DNA of 64,000 nt from Methanoculleus sp. (lineage in GTDB: Archaea; Halobacteriota; Methanomicrobia; Methanomicrobiales; Methanoculleaceae), in contig JAHDQM010000002.1 in NCBI GenBank assembly GCA_018433835.1, positions 38,952 to 102,951 of the forward strand. Direction: 5' to 3'. The position numbers and the translations under genes are program-made. Position 1 is the first letter of the stretch, and each line of letters begins with the position of its first letter. Below the pieces are notes generated by a model, which made no database searches, was not told the DNA's origin, and saw only the letters and a program-made list of their open reading frames with translations. Shown piece after piece: positions 43,880-53,573 of this stretch.

Positions 43880-45337
43880 TTACTCGCCGGCGGACGCAAC
43901 CGTCATGCCCGTGGTCTGGACGTTCTCTCCGCCCTCAACCAGGAACGCCTTTTCGGAGTCGGAGGTTATCTCTCCGGTGTACTGGACGTTCTGGTTGTTC
44001 TTCGCCCAGACCAGCGTCTCGACCTGGTCTCCTGAGGCGTGGATGTCCACTTCGGCGTTGCCGAACTGGCCGTTCGTGCCGCCGAGGCTTGCACCCTTGC
44101 CGTCGATCCCGGCCGGGTTCACGAGCTCGAAGTTCTCGATCCGGATGTTGCTCGCGAGATCGACCTGGAGGCCGTAGCCGTGCGAGTCGATACTCGTGCA
44201 GTTCTCCAGCACCAGGGCAGGATCCGTGGAGCGGCACGGGATGCTGTAGTAGCCGGCCGGCTTACGGTAGGTGTAGTCGGTCTTCCCGGCACCGGTGTCC
44301 TTATCGACACAGTCGTAGAGTTTGCCGCCGTTCGTCGCGTAGAACCCATACAGGGAGTTCCCTTCCGCGACGCAGTTCTTGAACGTCACGTCGCAGTTCG
44401 GGGCGTAGTAGCCGCACCCGAAGTAGTGGGTCGACATGTCGCTCTGCTTGTAGGGCACCGTCGGGTAGGGTTTCTGTCCGTTGTTGCGGCTCACGCAGTT
44501 CTCGAGGACCGCGTCCGTCACTGTCGGATCGAACTCGAAGTGGAACCCGGACTCCAGGTTGCCCTCCGCGAGGCAGTTCGTCACCCGGAGGCCTTCGATG
44601 TCGTTCAATTCCGCAAAGTCGAACCCGGTGATCCAGGGATTGAACGCGCCTTCGCTCCCGCAGTTGATCGCAGCGCAGTTCTCGTAGCGGACGTCTTTGA
44701 TCACCTTGTTGGACGATCCCCAGGCGTTGTGAAGGAACCCGTAAGTCCCGGTGTCCACGGCCTTGCAGTTGACGAACTCGACATCTTCCAGGGTCGGCGC
44801 GTAGACGGCCGGATCGTGGATCAGGAGGTAGACTGCCTGGATGCTTGTATCCGCAGTTCCCGTGACGTTGTGAATCTTCGCGTGGCTTGCACGGATGGTC
44901 ATCACGCCGAGCCACTTGACGCCGCTGCTGTAGCCGCTGCCCTCGATGTGGAACCCGTCCAGCGTGATGGACTCCTGGTCGACACTGATGCGCCCGTCGT
45001 TGGTGAACACAAGGTTCGTCGCTTCCGGACCCTGGCCCTTGAGCGTCGTGCCTGCCGCCGGCACAATGACACCGGCACAGTTGAACGTACCCTCGGTCAG
45101 GACGGCCGTACCGCCGTCCGGCAGTGCGGCGAGCGCCGCCTGGATCTCGGCCTGGTCGTTGACTCCATCACAGACATAGTCTGCCTGGTTCTTCGACAGT
45201 TCGGTGCAATCGTTTGCAGCCACGGTGAGCGTGGCCGGACCTGCAGACTCGGCCGCACTTACCGGAGAGAATGCCGGGATAAGGCAGCACGCCAGAAGTA
45301 CTGCAGCCAGTCTTAGTATATTTCGCCTGTCTGTCAT
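43880..45337 (-). CDS. Secreted right-handed beta-helix protein, family B copy 1
   Basis: 485 residues with a signal peptide (LAAVLLACCLIPAFSPVSA). The mature part opens TLTVAANDCTELSKNQADYV and CDGVNDQAEIQAALAALPDG, typical of pectate-lyase-superfamily/PbH1 proteins. Then come rungs such as GFHIEGSGYSSGVKWLG, HNVTGTADTSIQAVYLLIHD, TGTYGFLHNAWGSSN and ENCAAINCGSEGAFNPW. No accessory domain follows. Catalysis cannot be assigned; the helix may bind or cleave surface polysaccharide. Very similar cores occur in the genes at 50982, 54048 and 56043. Confidence 0.82.
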   Translation of the reverse strand: MTDRRNILRLAAVLLACCLIPAFSPVSAAESAGPATLTVAANDCTELSKNQADYVCDGVNDQAEIQAALAALPDGGTAVLTEGTFNCAGVIVPAAGTTLKGQGPEATNLVFTNDGRISVDQESITLDGFHIEGSGYSSGVKWLGVMTIRASHAKIHNVTGTADTSIQAVYLLIHDPAVYAPTLEDVEFVNCKAVDTGTYGFLHNAWGSSNKVIKDVRYENCAAINCGSEGAFNPWITGFDFAELNDIEGLRVTNCLAEGNLESGFHFEFDPTVTDAVLENCVSRNNGQKPYPTVPYKQSDMSTHYFGCGYYAPNCDVTFKNCVAEGNSLYGFYATNGGKLYDCVDKDTGAGKTDYTYRKPAGYYSIPCRSTDPALVLENCTSIDSHGYGLQVDLASNIRIENFELVNPAGIDGKGASLGGTNGQFGNAEVDIHASGDQVETLVWAKNNQNVQYTGEITSDSEKAFLVEGGENVQTTGMTVASAGE

Positions 45338-45382
45338 GCCATTCAGCCTCTCTGTGAGGTATCACTACCGTCTTTTCATAGC

Positions 45383-45393
45383 AATATAAATAT
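45383..45393 (-). promoter_or_regulatory. TATA box for family B copy 1
   Basis: Minus-strand ATTTATATTGC in an AT-rich tract (45380-45420) lies about 50 nt before the ATG at 45337, giving a short leader with a GAGAGG element. Confidence 0.45.
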
Positions 45394-45848
45394 TTTATTC
45401 AAAAAATAAAATTTCAGATATCCATTATTCCCGGATACAGGCCATTAGAATCCTGTAAGTCCGTGAAAAAACATGATATATCGAATATCGATCAGCGCAA
45501 AAACATATTATACAATTATTAAAATTAAAATCGAAATTTATAAGTATTCGCGCCGTCCTTTGCCGATAAACCGGAACACCCCTTCCTGAAACGCTTTCAT
45601 GCAGAGCGGATGGGGATTTTGCTCCGTGCGCCGGTACGCCCCGGGGCCTCCGGCCCTCATCACCGGGCAGCGGCCTGAAACAGCGCAGGCACCACCCCGC
45701 CGGCCCCGATCCGGGGCCACAAGGCCCGGATGCCGCAGGGAGAAGGAAGGAAAATGTCCGAACCCGAGACGCCGCCGGGAAGGAGCCTGCCGGACTCGTG
45801 CCCGCCTGTCCAGTGCCGTCCGGCCCAATGGCGTTCCCCGGCGCAATG
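45394..45848. other. Divergent intergenic region
   Basis: AT-rich 45394-45545, then GC-rich to 45848. Open frames on both strands are low-complexity (Arg/Pro/Gly-rich) and give no support for genes. Confidence 0.35.
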
Positions 45849-45858
45849 TCTATATAGC
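45849..45858 (+). promoter_or_regulatory. TATA box for GT4 gene at 45882
   Basis: TCTATATAGC is centred about 28 nt before the ATG at 45882, so the transcript should be leaderless or have a leader of a few nucleotides. Confidence 0.55.
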
Positions 45859-45881
45859 GTCTCCTCACAGAGAGTGCCCCT

Positions 45882-47057
45882 ATGCGAGTGGCATGCCTGA
45901 CATTCTGGTTCTACGACTACACCATCCAGATGGCAAACGAACTTGCCCGGCACACCGAGGTGCTGCTGCTGCTCCCGGACTACCGGTCGGAAGAGTACAT
46001 GGAGAGCATCGATCCGAAGGTGAAGGTCCACGTCTTCGGCTACTCCCGGTACGCCGGGAGGTTCGGTCCGTCGTGCTACCCCATGCTCCGGGGGATCGTC
46101 GCTGCAATCAACGAGTTCGAGCCCGACATCGTTCACTTTCAGGTGAACAACCCCATGCTCTGTCCGCTCCTCCCCATGCTCCGGAAGTACCCGCTGGTGG
46201 CGACGTTTCACGACATCGAGCCGCACCCCGGCGAGGACCGCCTCCTGGATGCAGGCTCGCTGCTCTACCGGCTCACCCTCTTCATATCAAGGGTTCTCCC
46301 CGACCGGATCTTCGTTCACGGGAAAGCGCTCCGGGATATCCTTGTGGAAAACTACCGCATCCCGGCACGGAAGGTACACGTCATCCCGATCGGCGAGCAC
46401 GAGGTGGCGCCGTTCGTGAAGTTCGAGCAGGTTGGTATGGAACCGGACGGCCTCCGGGTCCTCTTCTTCGGCCGCATCCACCGCTACAAAGGGCTCGACT
46501 ACCTGATCCGGGCAGAACCGCTCATCACCCGGGAAGTCCCGGACGCCCGGATCGTCATCGCCGGGACGGGCGAGGATTTCGCCAGGTACGAGGAGGCGAT
46601 GGCGGGCCGGGACGCATTCGAGGTCCGCAACTACAGGATACCCTACGAAGAGGGCGCCCGGCTCTTCCAGCAGGCGAGCGTCGTGGCGCTCCCGTACGTC
46701 GAAGCATCCCAGAGCGGCGTCATACCGACCGCGTACGGGTTCCGGCGGCCGGTGGTGGTCACGGATGTGGGGAGCCTGCCGGAGGCCGTCGATGACGGGG
46801 AAACCGGGTACGTCGTGCCCCCCCGCGACCCGGCCGCGCTTGCCGCCGCGATCGTGAGCCTGCTCGAGGACCCGGCGACGTGCCGGCGCATGGGAGAGCA
46901 GGGTTATGCGAAACTGAAGACGGACATGGCCTGGGCCACGATCGCACGCTCTCTCCTCGCGGTCTACAGCGAGCTCGCACCCTCCCCCGGGAAGGGAAAA
47001 ACTCATGCGGACGAGACCTTTGTCGAGACGGCCCCCGCCGGCGGGAAAGAACGATGA
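45882..47057 (+). CDS. Family 4 glycosyltransferase
   Basis: 391 residues. N-terminal RVACLTFWFYDYTIQMANEL, PDIVHFQVNNPMLCPLLPML and VATFHDIEPHPGED form the acceptor domain. The donor domain reads VLFFGRIHRYKGLDYLIRAE, then VALPYVEASQSGVIPTAYGF in place of the usual E-x7-E, as in several archaeal GT4 proteins. The final 30 residues are polar and poorly conserved. It is followed by the DUF2206 membrane protein in the same direction, 195 bp away. Confidence 0.85.
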   Translation: MRVACLTFWFYDYTIQMANELARHTEVLLLLPDYRSEEYMESIDPKVKVHVFGYSRYAGRFGPSCYPMLRGIVAAINEFEPDIVHFQVNNPMLCPLLPMLRKYPLVATFHDIEPHPGEDRLLDAGSLLYRLTLFISRVLPDRIFVHGKALRDILVENYRIPARKVHVIPIGEHEVAPFVKFEQVGMEPDGLRVLFFGRIHRYKGLDYLIRAEPLITREVPDARIVIAGTGEDFARYEEAMAGRDAFEVRNYRIPYEEGARLFQQASVVALPYVEASQSGVIPTAYGFRRPVVVTDVGSLPEAVDDGETGYVVPPRDPAALAAAIVSLLEDPATCRRMGEQGYAKLKTDMAWATIARSLLAVYSELAPSPGKGKTHADETFVETAPAGGKER

Positions 47058-47252
47058 CCTCCCGCACCCCCCGGCCGGAACATCTGCACGGGACGGGGCC
47101 GTTCCCGCAAAAAGGCCCGGGCTGACGCAACATATTAATAGGTGGACCGGAGAGTAGGTGCATCTATGCGGCAGGCGGCCTGCAGGATGCCACCGAAGGG
47201 AAAGATACGTTGTCCATGCACATAGCCGACCAGAGGCAGAACAAGGGATACC

Positions 47253-49460
47253 ATGCACCTGCTCAACCCCTTCCGGATGAACGACTGGGATAACAAAACA
47301 TTTTTCCGTGTATTCCAGGCGATCCAGCTCGTCTTCGTCGGGGTAGTCTGCCTCGATCTTGTCGGGTATCACATACCGATCGCACGAGAGGCCCTGGCGT
47401 TTCTCTACCTCACCTTCCTGCCCGGGGTCCTTGTGCTGAAAGCGCTCAGGCTTCATGACCTCGGCACGATCGAGACGGTACTCTACTCCGTCGGGCTGAG
47501 CCTTGTGGTCCTCATGCTCACCGGCCTCGCTGCCAACATCGCCTACCCGCTGCTCGGGTATGCACGACCGTTCTCGTTTGCGATCCTCTTTATTACGATC
47601 GTCGCCGTCGTGCAGGTTCTGCTCTACCTCGCACTTACCAGGGACCGGGGACATGCCGCCGCGAGCCCGAAGATAACCATCCCCGCCTCCCCGGCGGTCC
47701 CGTTCCTGATGCTGTTCCCGTTCATCGCGATCGTCGGGACGTACCTGCGCGACGATTATCACATGGTCACGCTCCTCTTCCTGCTCCTCATCCTGATAGC
47801 GATCGTCGGCCTCGCCGTCGGGTTCGACCGCCTCATCCCCGCTTCCTGCTATGGGCTCGCGATCTACACCATCGCGCTCTCGCTTCTCTACCATACCTCG
47901 CTGATATCGGAGTATATCTGGGGCTACGATATCCACCACGAGCTCCACCTCGCAAACGGCGTGCTGATACCGGGGTTCTGGGACATGACCATACCGTACA
48001 ACACGAACGGGATGCTCTCCGTCGTTGCGCTCGTCCCCATCTACTCGCTCATCTCCGATCTGGACCCCGTCTGGGTCTTCAAGATCATCTACCCCCTCCT
48101 CTTCGCGCTCGTGCCGCTCGGGCTCTACCGGGCGGTCGAGAAGCAGATGGACGCGAGGATCGGGTTCTTCTCGATCTTCTTCTTCTTCTCGTTCTTCACG
48201 TTCTATACGGAGATGATCTCTCTCGCCCGCCAGCAGATCGCGGAACTCTTTCTCGCGCTGACCATCCTCGTGATGATCGACAAGACCATGGACCGCAACA
48301 GGCAGGCGTTCCTCATGATCACGTTTGCCTTTGCCATGATCGTATCGCATTACGGCCTCTCGTACATCTACATCTTCTCGCTCATTCCGGCATGGCTGCT
48401 GCTCGTCATTCCCGAGCGCCTGCAGTCCTGGCTGCCGGAGCGGCTCGCCCGAAGCACGGCCCTCCTGAAGTCCGACCCGCTCGCTCCGTCGGGGACCGAC
48501 GGGGGAGTGCCAATCCGGACGCTCGTCCTCCCCTACATCCTCATCTTTGCCGCCCTCGCCTACCTCTGGTACTCGACGGTGGCCGAAGGCACGGCGCTTG
48601 CGACCGTCACCGGGATCGGGGACAGGATATGGACCACCCTCTTTACGGACTCCTTCGATCCGGCAACCACCCAGGGGATGCATATTCTCACCAGCCAGTC
48701 GACGACACCCCTGCACGGCCTGGCAAAGATCGTCCATATCGCCACCCAGGGGCTCATCGCCGTAGGACTGCTTGCAACCCTCGCGAAGCGCAAGCGGTGG
48801 CGCATCGAGCCCGAGTATCTTGCCGTCTCGCTCGTCTTCCTCCTCATCAACGTAGCCGGCATCGTCGTCCCGTTCTTCGCAAGCTCGCTCAACACCAGCC
48901 GGCTCTACCACATCACCCTGATCTTCCTTGCCCCGTTCGCGGTCATCGGCGGCATAGCGCTCTACGAGGCAATATCCGGAAGGATACGCGCGATAAGGGG
49001 CGCCCCTTTCATGGGAACGGCTTACCAGGCGCTATCGGTCTTCTTCGTCGTCTTCTTCCTCTTCAACAGCGGGCTCATCTACCAGGTCGTGGACGACAGC
49101 CCGACATCGATGGCGCTCGAGACTACCGGGGATAAACCGGTCTTCAATGGTAAAGAGGTGCAGGGAGCAAGATGGATCTTCTCGGAGGGAATCGAGCGCC
49201 CCATCTACGTCGACGGCACGCGCTGGTGGCTCCTGCAGGGGTTCGACCCGCACCGCCAGCGATACATTCCGGCAAATGCGTCGCTGGTGGAGCCCAACAC
49301 CTACCTCTACTTCGGCACGTACAACCTTGTCCGGGACAGCATCCGGATCGAGGCGCAGCAGCAGGCAGTCACTACGGCAGATTACACCGATGCAGGATGG
49401 TTTGTCCGGAACCGGCACAAGGTCTATGACAACGCCGGTTCCGCCGTCTACTACCTGTGA
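47253..49460 (+). CDS. DUF2206 membrane protein (GT-C-like)
   Basis: 735 residues with about 14 membrane helices and a C-terminal extracytoplasmic domain of about 110 residues (from about 620). The opening DWDNKTFFRVFQAIQLVFVG with PGVLVLKALRLHDLGTIET is typical of archaeal DUF2206 proteins. The loop WGYDIHHELHLANGVLIPG and NTNGMLSVVALVPIYS match the acidic-loop layout of GT-C glycosyltransferases. Probably transfers or polymerises lipid-linked sugars on the outer face of the membrane; the specific reaction is unknown. ATG 47253 follows an AAGGG element. Confidence 0.8.
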   Translation: MHLLNPFRMNDWDNKTFFRVFQAIQLVFVGVVCLDLVGYHIPIAREALAFLYLTFLPGVLVLKALRLHDLGTIETVLYSVGLSLVVLMLTGLAANIAYPLLGYARPFSFAILFITIVAVVQVLLYLALTRDRGHAAASPKITIPASPAVPFLMLFPFIAIVGTYLRDDYHMVTLLFLLLILIAIVGLAVGFDRLIPASCYGLAIYTIALSLLYHTSLISEYIWGYDIHHELHLANGVLIPGFWDMTIPYNTNGMLSVVALVPIYSLISDLDPVWVFKIIYPLLFALVPLGLYRAVEKQMDARIGFFSIFFFFSFFTFYTEMISLARQQIAELFLALTILVMIDKTMDRNRQAFLMITFAFAMIVSHYGLSYIYIFSLIPAWLLLVIPERLQSWLPERLARSTALLKSDPLAPSGTDGGVPIRTLVLPYILIFAALAYLWYSTVAEGTALATVTGIGDRIWTTLFTDSFDPATTQGMHILTSQSTTPLHGLAKIVHIATQGLIAVGLLATLAKRKRWRIEPEYLAVSLVFLLINVAGIVVPFFASSLNTSRLYHITLIFLAPFAVIGGIALYEAISGRIRAIRGAPFMGTAYQALSVFFVVFFLFNSGLIYQVVDDSPTSMALETTGDKPVFNGKEVQGARWIFSEGIERPIYVDGTRWWLLQGFDPHRQRYIPANASLVEPNTYLYFGTYNLVRDSIRIEAQQQAVTTADYTDAGWFVRNRHKVYDNAGSAVYYL

Positions 49461-49486
49461 ACCATACAGGGCAGGGCCTAAAAGAG

Positions 49487-50728
49487 TTATAACCACCCTT
49501 TCTTCTTCAGGATGATGCCGACGAGGAACGTCCCTGCCACGTACGTGGCAAGCCACGCATACCCCATGCCGATGAGGCCGAACCGGTTCATCAGGGTATA
49601 GCCGAGCCCGAGCAGGGCAACGCTGATGAAACCGCTGAGGATGATGAGGCTCCGGATATCGTTTCTTACCTTTGAGATGGCTATGAAGGTCTGGCAGACG
49701 GAGACGAACAGGGCGGACAGCGCGAGCACCCGGAGCAGGGCCATCCCTTCGACGTAGTCCTTGCCGATCAGGTTGAGGATCTGCTCCCCGAAGAGGGAGA
49801 GCCCGATGATCGCAGGTATGAGCAGGGCGAACATGCTCGCAAGCGTCCGGAGCACGCTCTTCTTCATCTCCACCCCGTGACTTCCCTCGACGAAGAGCGA
49901 GGTCGTGAACGCGTAGGGGATCATGAAGAGGATCGAGACGATTGCGTAGGTGATGTAGTAGTTGGCGGTGCTCTCCGCCCCGAGCACGTGGAGCACCATG
50001 ATCGGGATGACCATGTTCGGCGCGGACATCAGTATCCCGGCAATGTACGCACCGGCGGAGAACTGCCATGCCTCCCGCAGGAAGACCCGGTCCACACACG
50101 GTACCGGCCGCACGGAGCACCGGGTGAGGAGGGCGAGGGCGAGGATGAGCCCGAGGATGAACGAGAAGCCGAAAGCACCGAAGATGCCTATCGCTCCGAG
50201 GGATCCCAGGGGGACGAGGAAGAGGATCCTCGTCCCGTAGAGCAGGTTCAGGGTGAAGTAGTGCTCGGACTTCCGCAGGGCGTTGAACGCACCCTCAAGG
50301 ACCCAGGTGATGGAGTAGGCTCCGAGGATGATGAGGTAGAGCGGCGCGATCGACCTGACGATCACGAGTTCGGGGGATATGACGTCCACTGCGGCGATGA
50401 AGATCAGCCCCGCACCGAGCGCTACCACGGTCGGGACGAGGATGGCGGTTCCGAGCACCCGGTTCTTGTCGCGCAGCGGAAAGAACCTGATCACGGACTG
50501 GTCCAGGCCGAGCCGGGAGATGAGGATGAGGAGCCCCATGGACGACATCAGGGCGGTTGCAATACCCACGTCAGCCTGAGAGTAGAACCTGGCTGCAATC
50601 ATCCAGAAGAAGAACCCGAACCCCGCAGCGGCGAACGATGACGCCATGATGAAGAACGAGTTCCTGATAAGCGGCTCCTGCAGGTGCTGCCTGACCTCGC
50701 TGAAGTTTTTCGGGAGTGCTACTGCCAT
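49487..50728 (-). CDS. Oligosaccharide flippase (Wzx/MATE-like), second type
   Basis: 413 residues with 12 to 14 membrane helices. NSFFIMASSFAAAGFGFFFW and RFYSQADVGIATALMSSMGL are characteristic of the polysaccharide-biosynthesis flippase superfamily. LGLDQSVIRFFP and a late AWLATYVAGTFLVGIILKKK follow. It differs in sequence from the flippase at 22676, suggesting two exported glycans or lipid-linked precursors. It converges on the DUF2206 gene with a 26-bp gap. ATG 50728 is chosen because a TATA box sits 28 nt upstream. Confidence 0.88.
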   Translation of the reverse strand: MAVALPKNFSEVRQHLQEPLIRNSFFIMASSFAAAGFGFFFWMIAARFYSQADVGIATALMSSMGLLILISRLGLDQSVIRFFPLRDKNRVLGTAILVPTVVALGAGLIFIAAVDVISPELVIVRSIAPLYLIILGAYSITWVLEGAFNALRKSEHYFTLNLLYGTRILFLVPLGSLGAIGIFGAFGFSFILGLILALALLTRCSVRPVPCVDRVFLREAWQFSAGAYIAGILMSAPNMVIPIMVLHVLGAESTANYYITYAIVSILFMIPYAFTTSLFVEGSHGVEMKKSVLRTLASMFALLIPAIIGLSLFGEQILNLIGKDYVEGMALLRVLALSALFVSVCQTFIAISKVRNDIRSLIILSGFISVALLGLGYTLMNRFGLIGMGYAWLATYVAGTFLVGIILKKKGWL

Positions 50729-50752
50729 TCGGTCGCCAGTATCGGGTGGCAC

Positions 50753-50760
50753 CTATATAG
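50753..50760 (-). promoter_or_regulatory. TATA box for flippase gene
   Basis: Minus-strand CTATATAG is centred 28 nt before the ATG at 50728, predicting a leaderless message and arguing against the longer GTG start at 50752. Confidence 0.55.
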
Positions 50761-50981
50761 ATGTATCCATCGCTCCGACCCTCCCGGAGCTGCAGGGCGG
50801 GCGTGAGAAACTCTTCAGGGCGGTGCTGCCCGGTACGGCAGCAGAAAATGTTCACCGGATCGGGTGAGGGAACACGTCCATAACCAATATGGTTACACAC
50901 TGCACAGGTGCTAGGGGGCGGCACCTGTGGCAAAACCAGGAGGAGGGGGAGAGATCAACCACTGCTCCTGGTAAACGCTCT

Positions 50982-53573
50982 TTACAGGGAAGAGGTCCTG
51001 CCGAAGAATAAGTCGGCGAGCAGGGCGACATCCTTCCAGTCCACAGTGCCGTCTCCATTAAAGTCGGCAGCAGCATCGGACGAGGCGGTTCCCTGCGCCA
51101 TTCCGGCGGCGATCGTCACGTCGGCCCAGTCAACGTTGCCGTCTCCGTTAAGGTCTCCCCTGACGGGAACCGGCCGGGTTCCGACGACGATCTCCTTGCT
51201 CATAACATTGTTCGCTTCGTTGCTCTCGGCAATCCGGTTGACGTCGTCCACGTTGGCCTTTACGGTGTGGGTGCCTTCGGCGGCCTTCCAGGTTGCACCG
51301 GACGAGCCACCGTTCGCGGTCAGGGCGACCCATTCACCCGGGGCGATAGCCGTGGTGTAGGTATCGGACCAGACTCCCGGACCGGCGGCCCCGTCATCGA
51401 ACGTGAAGATGACGCCGTGCTTCGTGCCCGCAGGCGTGGGAGCCGTCCCCTGGTTCTTGATCGTGGCCTTAAGGGTCACCGCATCCCCGGGGGCCGGGCT
51501 TGCCGGCGTCCAGGAGATGCCGGTCACCACGAGGTCAGGCTTCCCGGAGGGGGCCGGCGTGGTGGGGGTGGGGGTCGGGGTAGACCCCGACGCGGCCTTT
51601 GCGACCGTGATCTGTTCGCTTCTCGCGTTGTTCGCGTCATTGCTCTCGGCAATCCGGTTGACGTCGTCCACGTTGGCCTTCACGGTGTGCGTGCCTTCGA
51701 CGGCCTTCCAGGTTGCACCGGCCGAGCCGCCGTTCGCGGTCAGGGTGACCCATTCACCCGGAGCAATCGATGCGGTGTGGGTATCGGACCAGACGCCGGA
51801 CCCGGCGGCCCCGTCATCGAACGTGAAGAGGACGCCGTGCTTTGTGCCCGCAGGCGTGGGGGCGTCACCCTGGTTCTTGATCGTGGCCTTAAGGGTCACC
51901 GCATCCCCGGAGGCCGGGCTTGCCGGCGCCCAGGAGATGTCGGTCACCACGAGGTCAGGCATCCCGGAGGAAACCGGCGGAGTGGTGGGGGTCGGCGTCG
52001 GGGTGGAACCCGGGACGGTCGGGGTCGGTACCGGCGAACCGGTGGACGTCACCTTCACGTTCTGGAGGGTCACCTGACCGGCCGGAACCGTGCTCACGAC
52101 GGTCACACCGGAAGAGCCGGCGGGGAGGGTCTTGGAGACGATCTCCATGTCCTTCACGAGAACGTTCCGGGTGCCGTAGCCTTCGATCACGAACGGCTTT
52201 GCGGCATCGGAGACGATCTGACCGGAGAAGACAGTGTTCTCGTTCTCCTTCGCCCAGACCAGCGTCTCCACACGGTTGCCCGATGCGTAGATGCTCACTT
52301 CGGCGTTGTCGAACTGGCCGTTCGTGCCGCCGAGGCTCGAACCCTTGCCGTTGTACCCGATCGGATCGACCAGGTGGAAGTTCCGGATCTTCACGTTGTT
52401 CGCGAGGTCGACCTGGAGGCCGTAGCCGTTCGAGTTGATGCTCGTACAGTTTTCCATCACCAGGGCGGGGTTGACCGAGCGGCTCGGAATGCTGTAGTAG
52501 CCGGCGGGCACCCGGTAGGAGAAGTCGGTCCTCCCGATACCGGTGTCCCTCTCGACGCAGTTGTAGAGTTTGCCGCCGTTCGTCGTGTAGAACCCGTTCA
52601 TGGAGTTGCCCTCTGCGATGCAGTTGATGAACGTCGCGTCGCAGTTCGGGGCGTAGTAGCCGCACCCGAAGTAGTGCGTCGACATGTCGTTCGGGTTGTA
52701 GGCCTTTGTCGGGAAGGCTTTCTGCCCGTTGTTGCGGCTCACGCAGTTCTCGAGGACCGCGTTCGTCACCCTGGGGTCGAACTCGAAGTGGAACCCGGAC
52801 TCCAGGTTGCCCTCCGCAAGACAGTTCGTCACCCGGAGGCCGTCCATGTCATTGAGTTCCGCAAAGTCGAACCCGGTGATCCAGGGGTTGAACTGCCCGT
52901 ACTTGCCGCAGTTGATTGCGGCGCAGTTGTCGTAACGGACGTCTTTGATCACCATGTTCGTCGAACCCCAGGCGTTGTGGAGGAACCCGTAGGTCCCGGT
53001 GTCCACGGCCTTGCAGTTGACGAACTCGACATCCTGCAGGGTGGGGGCGTATACCGTCGGATCGTGAATCAGGAGGTAGACTGCCTGAATGCTCGCATCG
53101 GCGGTTCCCGTGACGTTGTGGATCTTCGCGTGGCTTGCCCGGACGTTCATCACGCCGAGCCACTTGACACCGCTGCTGTAGCCGGTTCCCTTGATGTGGA
53201 ACCCGTCCAGCGTAATGTACTCGCGGTCGACGTTGATGCGTCCGTCGCGGGTGAATACGAGGTTTGTCTCCGATTCACCTTCCCCCATGAGAGTGGAGCT
53301 TGCTTTGGGAGCAATGACTCCCGCACAGTTGTATGTGCCGCTGGTGAGGAGGACAACCCCGCCGGATGATGGCAGGGCGTTCAGTGCTGCCTGGATCTCC
53401 ACATGATCGTTGACCCCGTCACAGATGTAGTCAGCCGATGCCTTATCGGCCGCACTACTGTCGCTTGCCGCGACAATCGTGTTGGGGGTCGCTTCGAGCG
53501 CCCCGACAATCGGGATCAACCCGACGATCAGGAACGCTACAATGAGAAGCTTCGTTGTCCGTCTATCTCGCAT
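50982..53573 (-). CDS. Secreted beta-helix protein with two CARDB domains and a C-terminal dockerin, family B copy 2
   Basis: 863 residues: signal peptide (TKLLIVAFLIVGLIPIVGA), beta-helix (about 30-510) closely matching family B copy 1, Thr-Pro linker, two CARDB modules (each starting PDLVVT; about 540-650 and 675-785), then a dockerin. The dockerin has two calcium-binding F-hand repeats, GDLNGDGNVDWADVTIAAG and DFNGDGTVDWKDVALLADLF. Dockerins plug into cohesins, so this protein may be part of a surface complex. No cohesin is seen in this window. The start at 53573 has GAGGTGA 5 nt upstream. An AT-rich promoter region lies at 53600-53760. Confidence 0.85.
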   Translation of the reverse strand: MRDRRTTKLLIVAFLIVGLIPIVGALEATPNTIVAASDSSAADKASADYICDGVNDHVEIQAALNALPSSGGVVLLTSGTYNCAGVIAPKASSTLMGEGESETNLVFTRDGRINVDREYITLDGFHIKGTGYSSGVKWLGVMNVRASHAKIHNVTGTADASIQAVYLLIHDPTVYAPTLQDVEFVNCKAVDTGTYGFLHNAWGSTNMVIKDVRYDNCAAINCGKYGQFNPWITGFDFAELNDMDGLRVTNCLAEGNLESGFHFEFDPRVTNAVLENCVSRNNGQKAFPTKAYNPNDMSTHYFGCGYYAPNCDATFINCIAEGNSMNGFYTTNGGKLYNCVERDTGIGRTDFSYRVPAGYYSIPSRSVNPALVMENCTSINSNGYGLQVDLANNVKIRNFHLVDPIGYNGKGSSLGGTNGQFDNAEVSIYASGNRVETLVWAKENENTVFSGQIVSDAAKPFVIEGYGTRNVLVKDMEIVSKTLPAGSSGVTVVSTVPAGQVTLQNVKVTSTGSPVPTPTVPGSTPTPTPTTPPVSSGMPDLVVTDISWAPASPASGDAVTLKATIKNQGDAPTPAGTKHGVLFTFDDGAAGSGVWSDTHTASIAPGEWVTLTANGGSAGATWKAVEGTHTVKANVDDVNRIAESNDANNARSEQITVAKAASGSTPTPTPTTPAPSGKPDLVVTGISWTPASPAPGDAVTLKATIKNQGTAPTPAGTKHGVIFTFDDGAAGPGVWSDTYTTAIAPGEWVALTANGGSSGATWKAAEGTHTVKANVDDVNRIAESNEANNVMSKEIVVGTRPVPVRGDLNGDGNVDWADVTIAAGMAQGTASSDAAADFNGDGTVDWKDVALLADLFFGRTSSL
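51180..51980 (-). repeat. CARDB-coding direct repeat, 420-bp period
   Basis: The two CARDB modules are encoded by near-identical DNA offset by 420 bp (for example the shared segments starting at 51241 and 51661). This is the same kind of duplication as at 14781-15556 but in an unrelated beta-helix family, and with different CARDB sequence. Confidence 0.75.

Noticed and set aside
43222..43899. Overlapping open frames in the hairpin array (up to 250 codons)
   Set aside because: Composition follows the palindromic DNA (Arg/Ser/Pro-rich), frames on both strands are equally open, and no start signal or domain is present.
46287..48911. Very long minus-strand open frame (874 codons) opposite the GT4 and DUF2206 genes
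   Set aside because: High-GC shadow of two well-supported plus-strand genes; the translation is charged and repetitive (RDEEE-type) with no domain.
51267..53369. Long plus-strand open frame (700 codons) opposite the dockerin protein
   Set aside because: Antisense of a protein with signal peptide, CARDB and dockerin domains; its own translation has no recognisable fold.
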